6,544 bases of DNA from an uncultured Eubacteriales bacterium (GTDB taxonomy: Bacteria; Bacillota; Clostridia; Lachnospirales; CAG-274): the NCBI GenBank assembly GCA_902495025.1, contig CABUWB010000105.1, positions 1-6,544 on the forward strand, given 5' to 3'. A program made the position numbers and the translations under genes. The notes beneath the pieces were generated by a model. The model saw nothing but the letters and a program-made list of their open reading frames with translations, ran no database searches and had not been told where the DNA came from. This document shows, piece by piece, positions 1 through 6,426 of this stretch (position 1 is the first letter of the stretch; each line of letters opens with the position of its first letter).

Positions 1-929
1 CCTCGAGCAGCTCACCCTGCTCCTTAAGCTTAATTTCATACAGCTTTGCTCTCAGCATTTTCATACAGGTTTCCCTGTTCTGGAGCTGGCTTCGCTCTGT
101 CTGGCAGGACACAACAACACCCGATGGGTGGTGGATAAGTCTTACGGCAGAGGAGGTCTTATTAATATGCTGACCGCCTGCACCGCTGGAGCGGAACACC
201 TGCATTTCAATATCATCTGGGTTAATTTCAACCTCTATGTTATCATCAAGCTCGGGCATTACATCACAGCTTGCAAAGGAGGTATGCCTTCTTCCGCTGG
301 AGTCAAACGGTGAAATACGCACAAGGCGGTGTATGCCCTTTTCAGCCTTAAGATAGCCAAAGGCATTTTCACCCTTAACCATAAAGGTTACTGACTTAAT
401 ACCTGCCTCGTCGCCGTCAAGGTAGTCCAGCAGCTCAAACTGGAAGCCCTCTCTGTCCGTCCACTTGCTGTACATACGGTAGAGCATGGACACCCAGTCG
501 CACGCCTCCGTACCGCCCGCACCTGCGTGCAGGGTAACAATTGCATTATTTTTGTCATAAGGGCCTGTAAGGAGGGTTGAAATACGCAAATGCTCGTACT
601 TTTCAAGAAAGCTCTCCTTAATTTCCTTAACCTCGGGTACAACCGAATCATCGTCCATTTCATTACCCATTTCAATAAGGGTCATAATGTCCTCAAACTC
701 GGTACAAAGGCTTTCATAGCCCTCAATTTTTGCTTTTAACTGCTTGGTCTGCTGGAGTACGCCCTGTGCCGCCTCCATATCATTCCAAAAGTCGGGGTCG
801 CCTGCTATTTCCTCAAGCTCGCTCACCTTTTCACGTGCCTCTGCTACGTTAAAGTGAGTCCCCCATTTCCTCTAAATTTTTATGATAAGGCGCAAGCTCT
901 GTCTTAATCTGGTCAAGCTCGAATATCAT
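1..929 (-). CDS. prfB: Peptide chain release factor 2 (RF2), +1 programmed frameshift, 3' end outside window
   Basis: RF2 ends translation at UGA and UAA by hydrolysing peptidyl-tRNA on the ribosome. The gene begins at the ATG at 929-927, reads 26 codons (MIFELDQIK...MGDSL) and meets TAA at 851-849. The remaining frame resumes at AAC (850-848) if one base (T851) is skipped, giving about 309 residues before the window edge. A full RF2 is near 365-370, so roughly the last 60 are missing. The stop-codon recognition tripeptide SPF is at residues 206-208, which marks RF2 rather than RF1 (PxT). The catalytic GGQ is at 251-253 in the context SSGAGGQHINKTSSAVR. Both sit one residue later than in E. 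coli RF2, matching a zero-frame leader one codon longer. The shifted frame has no start upstream of the junction because a TAG at 874-872 closes it, so the frameshift reading is strongly favoured. It lies downstream of secA, as in many Bacillota. Confidence 0.96.
848..864 (-). promoter_or_regulatory. prfB +1 programmed ribosomal frameshift site (CTT TAA C) with G-run stimulator
   Basis: On the minus strand five Gs (864-860) are followed by ACTCA, the slip codon CTT (854-852), TAA (851-849) and C (848). In E. coli RF2 the site is AGGGGG, 3 nt, CUU UGA C: low RF2 slows termination at UGA, and the G-run pairs with the 16S anti-Shine-Dalgarno to push peptidyl-tRNA-Leu +1. Here the slip codon, the trailing C and the G-run are kept, but the stop is UAA and the spacer is 5 nt. 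RF1 also reads UAA, so the sensor should be less specific for RF2. The site assignment is secure because protein homology changes frame exactly here. The regulatory consequence is inference. Confidence 0.9.
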
Positions 930-936
930 AAATTAC

Positions 937-946
937 TCACATCCTT
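937..946 (-). promoter_or_regulatory. prfB ribosome binding site
   Basis: AAGGATGTGA on the minus strand matches the ideal AAGGAGGTGA at nine of ten positions and ends 7 nt before the ATG at 929. It fixes the start of the short zero-frame leader that carries the frameshift site. Confidence 0.8.
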
Positions 947-965
947 TATAATGAATTTATTTATA

Positions 966-989
966 CCGCCCCGAATTTAAACGGGGCGG
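966..989 (-). terminator. GC-rich hairpin between the MITE-like element and prfB; possible weak terminator or leader structure
   Basis: Perfect 8-bp arms (CCGCCCCG / CGGGGCGG) flank an 8-nt AT loop, 36 nt upstream of the prfB ATG. On the minus strand the stem is followed by TATAAATAAATT, not a clean run of T, so intrinsic termination would be weak. It could separate secA and prfB transcripts, act as an attenuator, or be a palindromic repeat: the word GGGGCGG also forms a hairpin arm at 6429-6435. The stem is clear; the function is not. Confidence 0.45.
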
Positions 990-1007
990 AGGGTGTATTT
1001 ATGGAAG

Positions 1008-1155
1008 CTCTGATTAGTTCACTAAAACAGGTTTGTGATTAAATTTTTCAGACTGACGAAAACGACCGCAGGCGCAGCCTATGAGCTGCGGTAAGGGCGT
1101 TTGAGGATAGTATGGAAAATTTTAGCCAAAGCTGTGAAAGATTAATTAATCAGAG
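1008..1155. mobile_element. MITE-like imperfect palindrome (148 bp) between secA and prfB
   Basis: The left end CTCTGATTAGTT (1008-1019) and the reverse complement of the right end, CTCTGATTAATT (1155-1144), match at 11 of 12 bases. Similarity continues inward: CAGGTTTG (1028-1035) mirrors CAGCTTTG (1134-1127), AAATTTTTCA (1041-1050) mirrors AAAATTTTCCA, and AAACG (1060-1064) mirrors CGTTT (1098-1102). The centre holds ACCGCAG (1065-1071) and CTGCGGT (1086-1092), with a competing inner pair GCAGC/GCTGC (1074-1078 with 1085-1089). There is no ORF and no transposase. No convincing target-site duplication is visible. It begins only 8 bp past the secA stop, so it would be transcribed as a long imperfect hairpin in the secA 3' region. 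The alternative is a structured RNA that is not mobile. Confidence 0.6.
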
Positions 1156-1163
1156 ATTACATT

Positions 1164-3743
1164 TTATTTATTTCTGCCGCAGCAGTCTTTGTACTTTTTG
1201 CCGCTGCCGCAAGGACAAGGCTCGTTACGTCCGATTTTAGGCTCTTTTCTTCTCTTAGGGCCTGATGATGCGGAGTCGTCCTTATTGGTAAATGTTGCCT
1301 TTGCAACCTGCTCTCTCTCAGGTGGTGCCACCTGCAGGCGGATATTGAACAGAGAGCGGATTGTATCAAGCTGGATATTTGTATTCAGCTCGTCAAACAT
1401 ATCGTAGGAGATAAACTTAAACTCTACGATTGGGTCACGCTGACCGTAAGCACGCAGCTGAATACCCTGACGCATCTGGTCCATATCGTCGATATGGTCC
1501 ATCCACTTTGTATCAACCACTCTTAAAAGGATAACTCTTTCAAGCTCACGCATCTGCTCGGAGCCAAACTCTGCCTCTTTCTTTTCATAACGTGCAGTTG
1601 CCTCCTCGGTAATTCTGTCAGCAAGCTGCTCCTTATCCATTTTATCCTTTTCCTCCTCGGTAAGGACAAGACACTCGAGCTTACCGCCGAACTCTGTTGT
1701 AAGAGCCTCGGAAAGACCTATTAAATCCCAATCGTCGGGGTCATTCTCGTTGGTGATATACTTATCAACATAGTAGCCTGCAACGGAGTGTACCATTTTA
1801 AGGATTTTTTCCTTAAGGTCTGCGCCCTTAAGCACCTCCAGACGCTCTGCATATATAATCTCTCTCTGCTCGTTGTTGACCTCGTCATAGTCAAGCAGTC
1901 TTTTACGTGCGGAGAAGTTGTTGCCCTCAACCTTTTTCTGGGCATTTTCAATAGCCTTTGTAAGCATATTGTGCTCGATAGGCTCGTCCTCTGGCAGACC
2001 TAAAGCAGCAATCATTTTGCTGACCTTTTCAGAGCCGAAAAGACGCATAAGGTCGTCCTCCAGTGAGATATAGAAGCGTGATTCGCCGGGGTCACCCTGA
2101 CGGCCTGCACGACCTCTTAACTGGTTATCGATACGGCGGGACTCATGGCGCTCGGTACCTATAATTTTAAGACCGCCAAGCTCCTTAACACCCTCGCCAA
2201 GCTTAATATCGGTACCACGGCCTGCCATGTTGGTTGCAATTGTGATTGCGCCCTTCTGACCTGCAAGTGCTACGATTTCAGCCTCTTTTTCATGATACTT
2301 AGCATTAAGTACCTGATGCTTGATGCCCTCTTTTTTAAGCATGGAGCTTAAAAGCTCGGACTTGTCAATTGTAACAGTACCCACAAGCACAGGCTGACCT
2401 GTTGCAACGGACTCCTTAATACTCTCAACAACAGCCCTGAACTTTGCAGCCTCTGTCTGATATACAACGTCGGGTAAATCCTTTCTCTGTACAGGCAGGT
2501 TTGTAGGGATACAAACAACGTCCATACCGTAGATGTGACGGAACTCGCTCTCCTCTGTCTGTGCAGTACCTGTCATACCTGACTTTTTAGCATATTTATT
2601 AAAGAAATTCTGGAAGGTAATTGTTGCAAGGGTCTTGCTCTCGCTGTTTACCTCAACACCCTCCTTAGCCTCGATTGCCTGATGTAAGCCGTCAGAATAG
2701 CGGCGGCCGGGCATCATACGGCCAGTAAACTCGTCAACAATAACAACCTCGCCGTCCTTAACAACGTAGTCCTTGTCAAGGTGCATATTGTAGTTAGCCT
2801 TGAGGGCATTGTTTACGTGGTGCTGTATTTCAAGGTTTTCAGGGTCGGCAAGGTTTTCAAGGTTAAAGTAACGCTCTGCCTTTTTAACACCGTCCTGTGT
2901 AAGGGAAACCGTCTTAGCCTTTTCATCTACTACGTAGTCGCCCTCCTCCTGAATATCCTCACGTGTAAGGGGGTTAAGAGCCTCCTCCTCATTTAAGATA
3001 CGACCTGCCTTAAGCGTACGTACAAAGGAGTTTGCAAGCTGGTAGAGCTTGGAGCTTTCGCCGCCCATACCCGAAATGATAAGAGGTGTACGTGCCTCGT
3101 CAATAAGTACGGAGTCAACCTCATCAATAATACAGAATGGCAGACCTCTCTGAACCATATCCTTTTCATAAACAACCATGTTGTCACGCAGATAGTCAAA
3201 GCCAAGCTCGTTGTTTGTACCGTAGGTAATATCTGCGGCATAAGCCTCCTGACGCTCTGCCTTCTGCATATCGTGCAGAATTACGCCAACCTTAAGACCT
3301 AAAAACTCGTGTACCTGACCCATCCACTCGGCATCACGCTTTGCGAGGTAGTCGTTTACGGTAACGATATGCACGCCGTTGCCTGCAAGTGCGTTAAGGT
3401 AAGCTGGACATGTAGATACAAGGGTTTTACCTTCACCTGTTTTCATTTCGGCAATACGTCCCTGGTGGAGAACGATACCACCGATAAGCTGTACGTCAAA
3501 GTGGCGCATACCGAGTACTCTTTTTGCAGCCTCCCTTACAGTTGCAAATGCCTCGGGCAGAATGTCGTCAAGGGTTTCCCCGTTTGCAAGCCTTGACTTG
3601 AATTCATCGGTTTTTGCTTTAAGCTGCTCATCAGTGAGCGGGGTAAACTGCGGCTCAAGAGAGTTAATTTTCTCCACTATCGGGCGGATACGCTTAACCT
3701 CTTTTTCGCTGTAGTTACCGAATATTTTTTCCAAAAGACCCAT
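1164..3743 (-). CDS. secA: SecA preprotein translocase ATPase
   Basis: SecA is the ATP-driven motor that pushes unfolded preproteins through SecYEG at the cytoplasmic membrane. The 859-residue protein has the whole architecture: N-terminal MGLLEKIFG, Walker A MKTGEGKT (100-107), Walker B IIDEVDSVLIDEARTP (205-220), the preprotein-binding domain following, GMTGTAQTEESEF (389-401), ATNMAGRGTDIKLG (503-516) and QLRGRAGRQGDPGESRF (541-557) of the second nucleotide-binding fold, then the helical scaffold and wing region including WMDHIDDMDQMRQGI (747-761). The C-terminal SEC-C zinc tail is intact, with cysteines at 843, 845, 854 and 855 (NEPCPCGSGKKYKDCC). The ATG start is supported by GAGGTG at 3758-3753, 9 nt upstream. 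The stop is TAA. The length and the prfB neighbour fit the housekeeping SecA of Bacillota; SecB/ribosome-binding linker details are not resolved. No frameshift or lesion is seen. Confidence 0.99.
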   Translation of the reverse strand: MGLLEKIFGNYSEKEVKRIRPIVEKINSLEPQFTPLTDEQLKAKTDEFKSRLANGETLDDILPEAFATVREAAKRVLGMRHFDVQLIGGIVLHQGRIAEMKTGEGKTLVSTCPAYLNALAGNGVHIVTVNDYLAKRDAEWMGQVHEFLGLKVGVILHDMQKAERQEAYAADITYGTNNELGFDYLRDNMVVYEKDMVQRGLPFCIIDEVDSVLIDEARTPLIISGMGGESSKLYQLANSFVRTLKAGRILNEEEALNPLTREDIQEEGDYVVDEKAKTVSLTQDGVKKAERYFNLENLADPENLEIQHHVNNALKANYNMHLDKDYVVKDGEVVIVDEFTGRMMPGRRYSDGLHQAIEAKEGVEVNSESKTLATITFQNFFNKYAKKSGMTGTAQTEESEFRHIYGMDVVCIPTNLPVQRKDLPDVVYQTEAAKFRAVVESIKESVATGQPVLVGTVTIDKSELLSSMLKKEGIKHQVLNAKYHEKEAEIVALAGQKGAITIATNMAGRGTDIKLGEGVKELGGLKIIGTERHESRRIDNQLRGRAGRQGDPGESRFYISLEDDLMRLFGSEKVSKMIAALGLPEDEPIEHNMLTKAIENAQKKVEGNNFSARKRLLDYDEVNNEQREIIYAERLEVLKGADLKEKILKMVHSVAGYYVDKYITNENDPDDWDLIGLSEALTTEFGGKLECLVLTEEEKDKMDKEQLADRITEEATARYEKKEAEFGSEQMRELERVILLRVVDTKWMDHIDDMDQMRQGIQLRAYGQRDPIVEFKFISYDMFDELNTNIQLDTIRSLFNIRLQVAPPEREQVAKATFTNKDDSASSGPKRRKEPKIGRNEPCPCGSGKKYKDCCGRNK

Positions 3744-3752
3744 TAGTTATTA

Positions 3753-3758
3753 CACCTC
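3753..3758 (-). promoter_or_regulatory. secA ribosome binding site
   Basis: GAGGTG on the minus strand, 9 nt before the ATG at 3743, supports the start giving MGLLEKIFG, the normal SecA N terminus. Confidence 0.8.
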
Positions 3759-3788
3759 AAATCACTTTTTCGTTATTGGGTTTATCCT

Positions 3789-3818
3789 GCTATACGTAAA
3801 TTTTGCAAAATACATCAA
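3789..3818 (-). promoter_or_regulatory. Candidate secA promoter (sigma-A type, weak match)
   Basis: On the minus strand TTGATG (3818-3813) and TATAGC (3794-3789) are separated by 18 bp, each matching four of six consensus bases. This would give a leader of about 40 nt before the secA ATG. The surrounding gap 3744-3916 is very AT-rich, so other matches are possible (for example TATATT nearby without a good -35). Confidence 0.3.
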
Positions 3819-3833
3819 TATATAGTTTAACAG

Positions 3834-3860
3834 ATAACCCTATGCTTATGCAAGGGTTAT
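3834..3860. repeat. Hairpin in the LRR-dockerin/secA gap
   Basis: Perfect 8-bp arms ATAACCCT (3834-3841) and AGGGTTAT (3853-3860) enclose TGC/GCA, which can pair as a further 3 bp around TTAT with one bulged A. No T-run follows on either strand (minus: CTGTTAAAC), so it is not a typical intrinsic terminator. It lies about 57 bp beyond the LRR gene stop and just upstream of the candidate secA promoter. It may end the upstream operon, protect its 3' end, or bind a regulator. Confidence 0.4.
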
Positions 3861-3916
3861 TTGCAAAAAATAGTTACAAAAATATTAAATTTAAAGCTTA
3901 AAATATATTAAGATAA

Positions 3917-5230
3917 CTAATTTTGCTCCGTCTGCCACTCTTCACAGGGCATAAGATATCCGGCATTTAATATTCTCTGCATAAGGCAGGAGCAATCGTA
4001 TGAGGAGAGCACACCGCTATCGTCGGTATCAAGCGGATATATCGGGTCATCAAATACCGACTCTATATCCGTTGTAAAGCTGCTATCGAGTATTTTCTGC
4101 ATAATCTGCGATGCGTCTGCCGCAGTAAAAAGTCCGTCATTTGTGGCATCTCCACGCAGCACCGACACATCGGTAAGATGATAGGGATAGCCGTTTTCAC
4201 GCGCATACTGCCTTGCATAGCTGTCCTTTCCGCATAAAATCAGCGTATCTCCGTAGAATACATTTTTACCAACAGATGTAACGCTGCTTGGTATTTCAAC
4301 CCCATTTGTTAGTTTAATACTCCAAAATGCAAAGGAGTCTATCTCTTTAATTCCGTCACACAATATAATTTCTTCAACCCATTCGCACCCAATGAAAGCC
4401 TCATACCCGATATATTCCACACTGCCAGGTATTGTTATCTTAGTAAAACCAAGACAATCGCAAAAAGCTCCGCCACCTATATAGGTGCAGCTCTGCGGAA
4501 TTTCAACATCAGCAAGCATTTTGCAGTTATCAAATGCAGACGCGTCTATTTTTTCAAGTCCGTTTGGAAGAACAATGCTTTCCAAAGCCTCGCAATCATA
4601 AAAAGCCTTTATCCCGATTTCCTTTATGCCCTCTGGCAGGGTTATGGCTGCAAGCGCACTGCACCCGCTGAACATTTCCTCGGGCAGAACGGTAAGTCCC
4701 TCGGGCAGCTTTATATCCTTAAGCAGTAAACAGTTTAAAAAAATGCCTGCGCCCATACCCTCATCTGTAAGGCTGTCAGGCAGTGCCACGCTTTCAAGGC
4801 TTGTACACATATAAAAAGCCCTGCTGCCTATCTTTTTAATGCTGTCATTAAAAACAATTTTTGTAACACAGCTGCAATTGGCAAATGCCTTGTCGCCTAT
4901 AACCTCCGTATCCTGCGGCAGTATTATCTCGCTAAGGCAGATACAGTTTGAAAAGGCCCTGCTGCCTATATATGTAACCGTCGGCGGCATTTCAACAAGC
5001 CTTAAATCCCAGCACAGCTCAAATGCACCATCGCCTATGCCCTTTATTTCGGTACCGTTTATCTCCTGCGGAATTACCGCCTCCATAACCGATTTGTCGG
5101 CAGAGGTTATATAGCCTGTCTGCGTATCATAATATATACTGCCGCCCTTTACGCTGTATTCCTCTGCAGACACGCTTACACCAAGCAGCAGTACAAACAC
5201 AAATAATGTAATAATAAATTTAATTTTCAT
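3917..5230 (-). CDS. Secreted BspA-type leucine-rich-repeat protein with C-terminal dockerin-like module
   Basis: This 437-residue exported protein has no assigned enzymatic role. Residues 1-22 form a Sec signal peptide (MKIKFII, hydrophobic core, cleavage likely after VSA). Residues about 58-335 carry some 12 LRR_5/BspA-type repeats of about 23 residues, each with an IGxxAFxxC block and an LPxGLxxI-like strand. They are capped by CGKDSYARQYARENG, typical of this family. Residues 358-425 look like a type I dockerin: two EF-hand-like loops, DATNDGLFTAAD (361-372) and DTDDSGVLSSYD (401-412), each followed by a helix (SQIMQKIL, SCLMQRIL). The ATG at 5230 is preferred because it opens the signal peptide and has GGGGAG just upstream; an in-frame ATG at 5296 would prepend 22 residues overlapping the rhomboid gene. 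Such proteins usually serve adhesion or scaffold-bound roles; attachment to a cohesin is inference. It starts 25 bp after the rhomboid stop, so co-transcription is likely. The stop is TAG. Confidence 0.9.
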   Translation of the reverse strand: MKIKFIITLFVFVLLLGVSVSAEEYSVKGGSIYYDTQTGYITSADKSVMEAVIPQEINGTEIKGIGDGAFELCWDLRLVEMPPTVTYIGSRAFSNCICLSEIILPQDTEVIGDKAFANCSCVTKIVFNDSIKKIGSRAFYMCTSLESVALPDSLTDEGMGAGIFLNCLLLKDIKLPEGLTVLPEEMFSGCSALAAITLPEGIKEIGIKAFYDCEALESIVLPNGLEKIDASAFDNCKMLADVEIPQSCTYIGGGAFCDCLGFTKITIPGSVEYIGYEAFIGCEWVEEIILCDGIKEIDSFAFWSIKLTNGVEIPSSVTSVGKNVFYGDTLILCGKDSYARQYARENGYPYHLTDVSVLRGDATNDGLFTAADASQIMQKILDSSFTTDIESVFDDPIYPLDTDDSGVLSSYDCSCLMQRILNAGYLMPCEEWQTEQN

Positions 5231-5255
5231 TTTTCTCTCCCCATTTCTTTTGTTT

Positions 5256-6320
5256 TCATTTTTTATCGGCAAGCAAAAAGCCCGACACAAGTCCAAATAA
5301 AAAGCCGCCTACGTGTGCCGAGTTTGCCACCTCAATATCCAGAAAGCCGCTGCATATTGATATAATGACAAACATAACCATAAAATATGTATCCTTGCCG
5401 TCAACGGCTCTTTTTGTGGCTATGGAGCGTGCAAGCACAGCACCTGCAAGCCCGAATACCGCACCCGACGCACCTGCCCCTGCCCCCTGCGAAAACATAC
5501 ATAACAGTATATTGCCGACAATACCCGAGCCGAGGTAAATGCAAAGCATTTTCACTTTTCCGTAATATCTTTCAATACTGGAGCCGAAAATATACAAAAA
5601 AAGCATATTGCTTGCAAGGTGAATAATGCCGTAGTGCAGAAACATTGCAGTAAAAAGCCTGTAATACTGACCGTCTGCCACGTACTCACTATACGCTGCG
5701 CCCATGGAAAGCATATTTTCCGCACCTATGCCGCCATTTAAGTAGGTAAGTGCAAGCATAAAGCAGTTGAGCGCAATAAGCGCAAAGGTAATAACCGTTG
5801 TACGGCTTTTGACCTCACCCCTGCGCCTGTCGTACTCGTTTTTTATCAGCGTGTCCATTTCAACAGCAGGCGAATAGCCGCCATTCTCCTGTGAAAGCGC
5901 CTTATCCAGTATTTCCCTTAAGTCAATAATTTTATCGGGCTGGCTGCCTAAAACCCTCACACATTTTTTATCCTTATCGGCTATCCAGCGCAGCTCGGTA
6001 CAAAACTGTGTATAGTCCTCAATATTGAGCGTACAGAAATCGTCAAGCTCATTGCCGCCCACAAATACGCCTATGTAATATGCACCCGTACAGCGCTTTT
6101 CTTTGGCATAATTATAACATTTATCCCTTACATTACAGCTTATGCCCTCAAAATCGGCATTGCCGTTAATAAGGCTTACCGCATAAAGCGCACCGCCGCT
6201 GAATTTAAAAAAGGTAACAAAGCTGCTGTTATCGCTTATCTCTATGCCGTCGCAAAGCTGCGGCACAGGCTTATAATCTCTTTCAAGCAAAAGCGCCGAA
6301 GTATTTTTAATTAATGACAA
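5256..6320 (-). CDS. Rhomboid family intramembrane serine protease with soluble N-terminal domain
   Basis: Rhomboids cut transmembrane substrates within the membrane using a Ser-His dyad. The C-terminal half (about 173-352) has six hydrophobic segments and the family signatures: HLASN (H234, N238) in the second segment, GASGAVFG with the nucleophile S285, and AHVGGFLFG with H336. Residues 1-170 form a soluble, mostly polar domain containing seven cysteines, which I cannot assign to a family by eye. The layout resembles Bacillus YqgP/GluP, which also has an extra cytosolic N-terminal domain, but that protein has additional C-terminal repeats not seen here. The start is TTG (6320), supported by GAGGTGG at 6331-6325; the first in-frame ATG is far inside, at residue 155. 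The stop is TGA, showing that UGA terminates in this genome. It is the first gene of a probable two-gene operon with the LRR-dockerin gene. The natural substrate is unknown. Confidence 0.94.
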   Translation of the reverse strand: MSLIKNTSALLLERDYKPVPQLCDGIEISDNSSFVTFFKFSGGALYAVSLINGNADFEGISCNVRDKCYNYAKEKRCTGAYYIGVFVGGNELDDFCTLNIEDYTQFCTELRWIADKDKKCVRVLGSQPDKIIDLREILDKALSQENGGYSPAVEMDTLIKNEYDRRRGEVKSRTTVITFALIALNCFMLALTYLNGGIGAENMLSMGAAYSEYVADGQYYRLFTAMFLHYGIIHLASNMLFLYIFGSSIERYYGKVKMLCIYLGSGIVGNILLCMFSQGAGAGASGAVFGLAGAVLARSIATKRAVDGKDTYFMVMFVIISICSGFLDIEVANSAHVGGFLFGLVSGFLLADKK

Positions 6321-6324
6321 AACG

Positions 6325-6331
6325 CCACCTC
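6325..6331 (-). promoter_or_regulatory. Ribosome binding site deciding the TTG start of the rhomboid gene
   Basis: GAGGTGG on the minus strand lies 4 nt before TTG at 6320-6318. No ATG or GTG in the same frame has comparable support, so the TTG start is preferred. Confidence 0.7.
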
Positions 6332-6359
6332 AAATCATCATAATGTAATTTAAATGTAA

Positions 6360-6388
6360 ATTAGAGTTTAGCAGAGTAACATCAACAA
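6360..6388 (-). promoter_or_regulatory. Candidate promoter of the rhomboid / LRR-dockerin operon
   Basis: TTGTTG (6388-6383) and TCTAAT (6365-6360) on the minus strand are 17 bp apart. The -10 matches five of six consensus bases and the -35 three of six. Initiation would fall near 6353, giving a leader of about 30 nt to the TTG start. The flanking DNA is AT-rich, so chance matches are possible. Confidence 0.35.
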
Positions 6389-6426
6389 CCTAACATTCAA
6401 ATAACTAACGTATGGATTTACCGTAG

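Noticed and set aside
128..313. Plus-strand ORF opposite prfB
   Set aside because: It is antisense to the GGQ region of RF2 and has no recognisable protein features.
388..675. Minus-strand ORF of 95 codons inside prfB
   Set aside because: It is an out-of-frame shadow of RF2; the RF2 frame gives continuous strong homology across it.
848..854. prfB as a pseudogene broken by a stop and frameshift
   Set aside because: The stop and +1 shift fall exactly at the known RF2 recoding position, with CTT, the trailing C and a G-run kept, and the rest of the frame is intact.
3309..3596. Plus-strand ORF opposite secA (95 codons)
   Set aside because: It is an antisense shadow of a highly conserved gene with no Shine-Dalgarno or domain. 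The same applies to the other plus-strand ORFs opposite secA, the LRR gene and the rhomboid.
3861..3916. AT-only hairpin just after the LRR stop as an intrinsic terminator
   Set aside because: The possible pairing around AAGCTT is all A/T with mismatches; five Ts follow, but the stem is too weak to call.
3917..3990. GlyGly-CTERM or LPXTG sorting tail on the LRR protein
   Set aside because: The C terminus (NAGYLMPCEEWQTEQN) has no sorting motif, hydrophobic segment or basic tail.
5231..5296. Upstream in-frame ATG adding 22 residues to the LRR protein
   Set aside because: It would overlap the rhomboid gene by 41 bp and bury the signal peptide. The ATG at 5230 has a Shine-Dalgarno and starts directly with MKIKFII.
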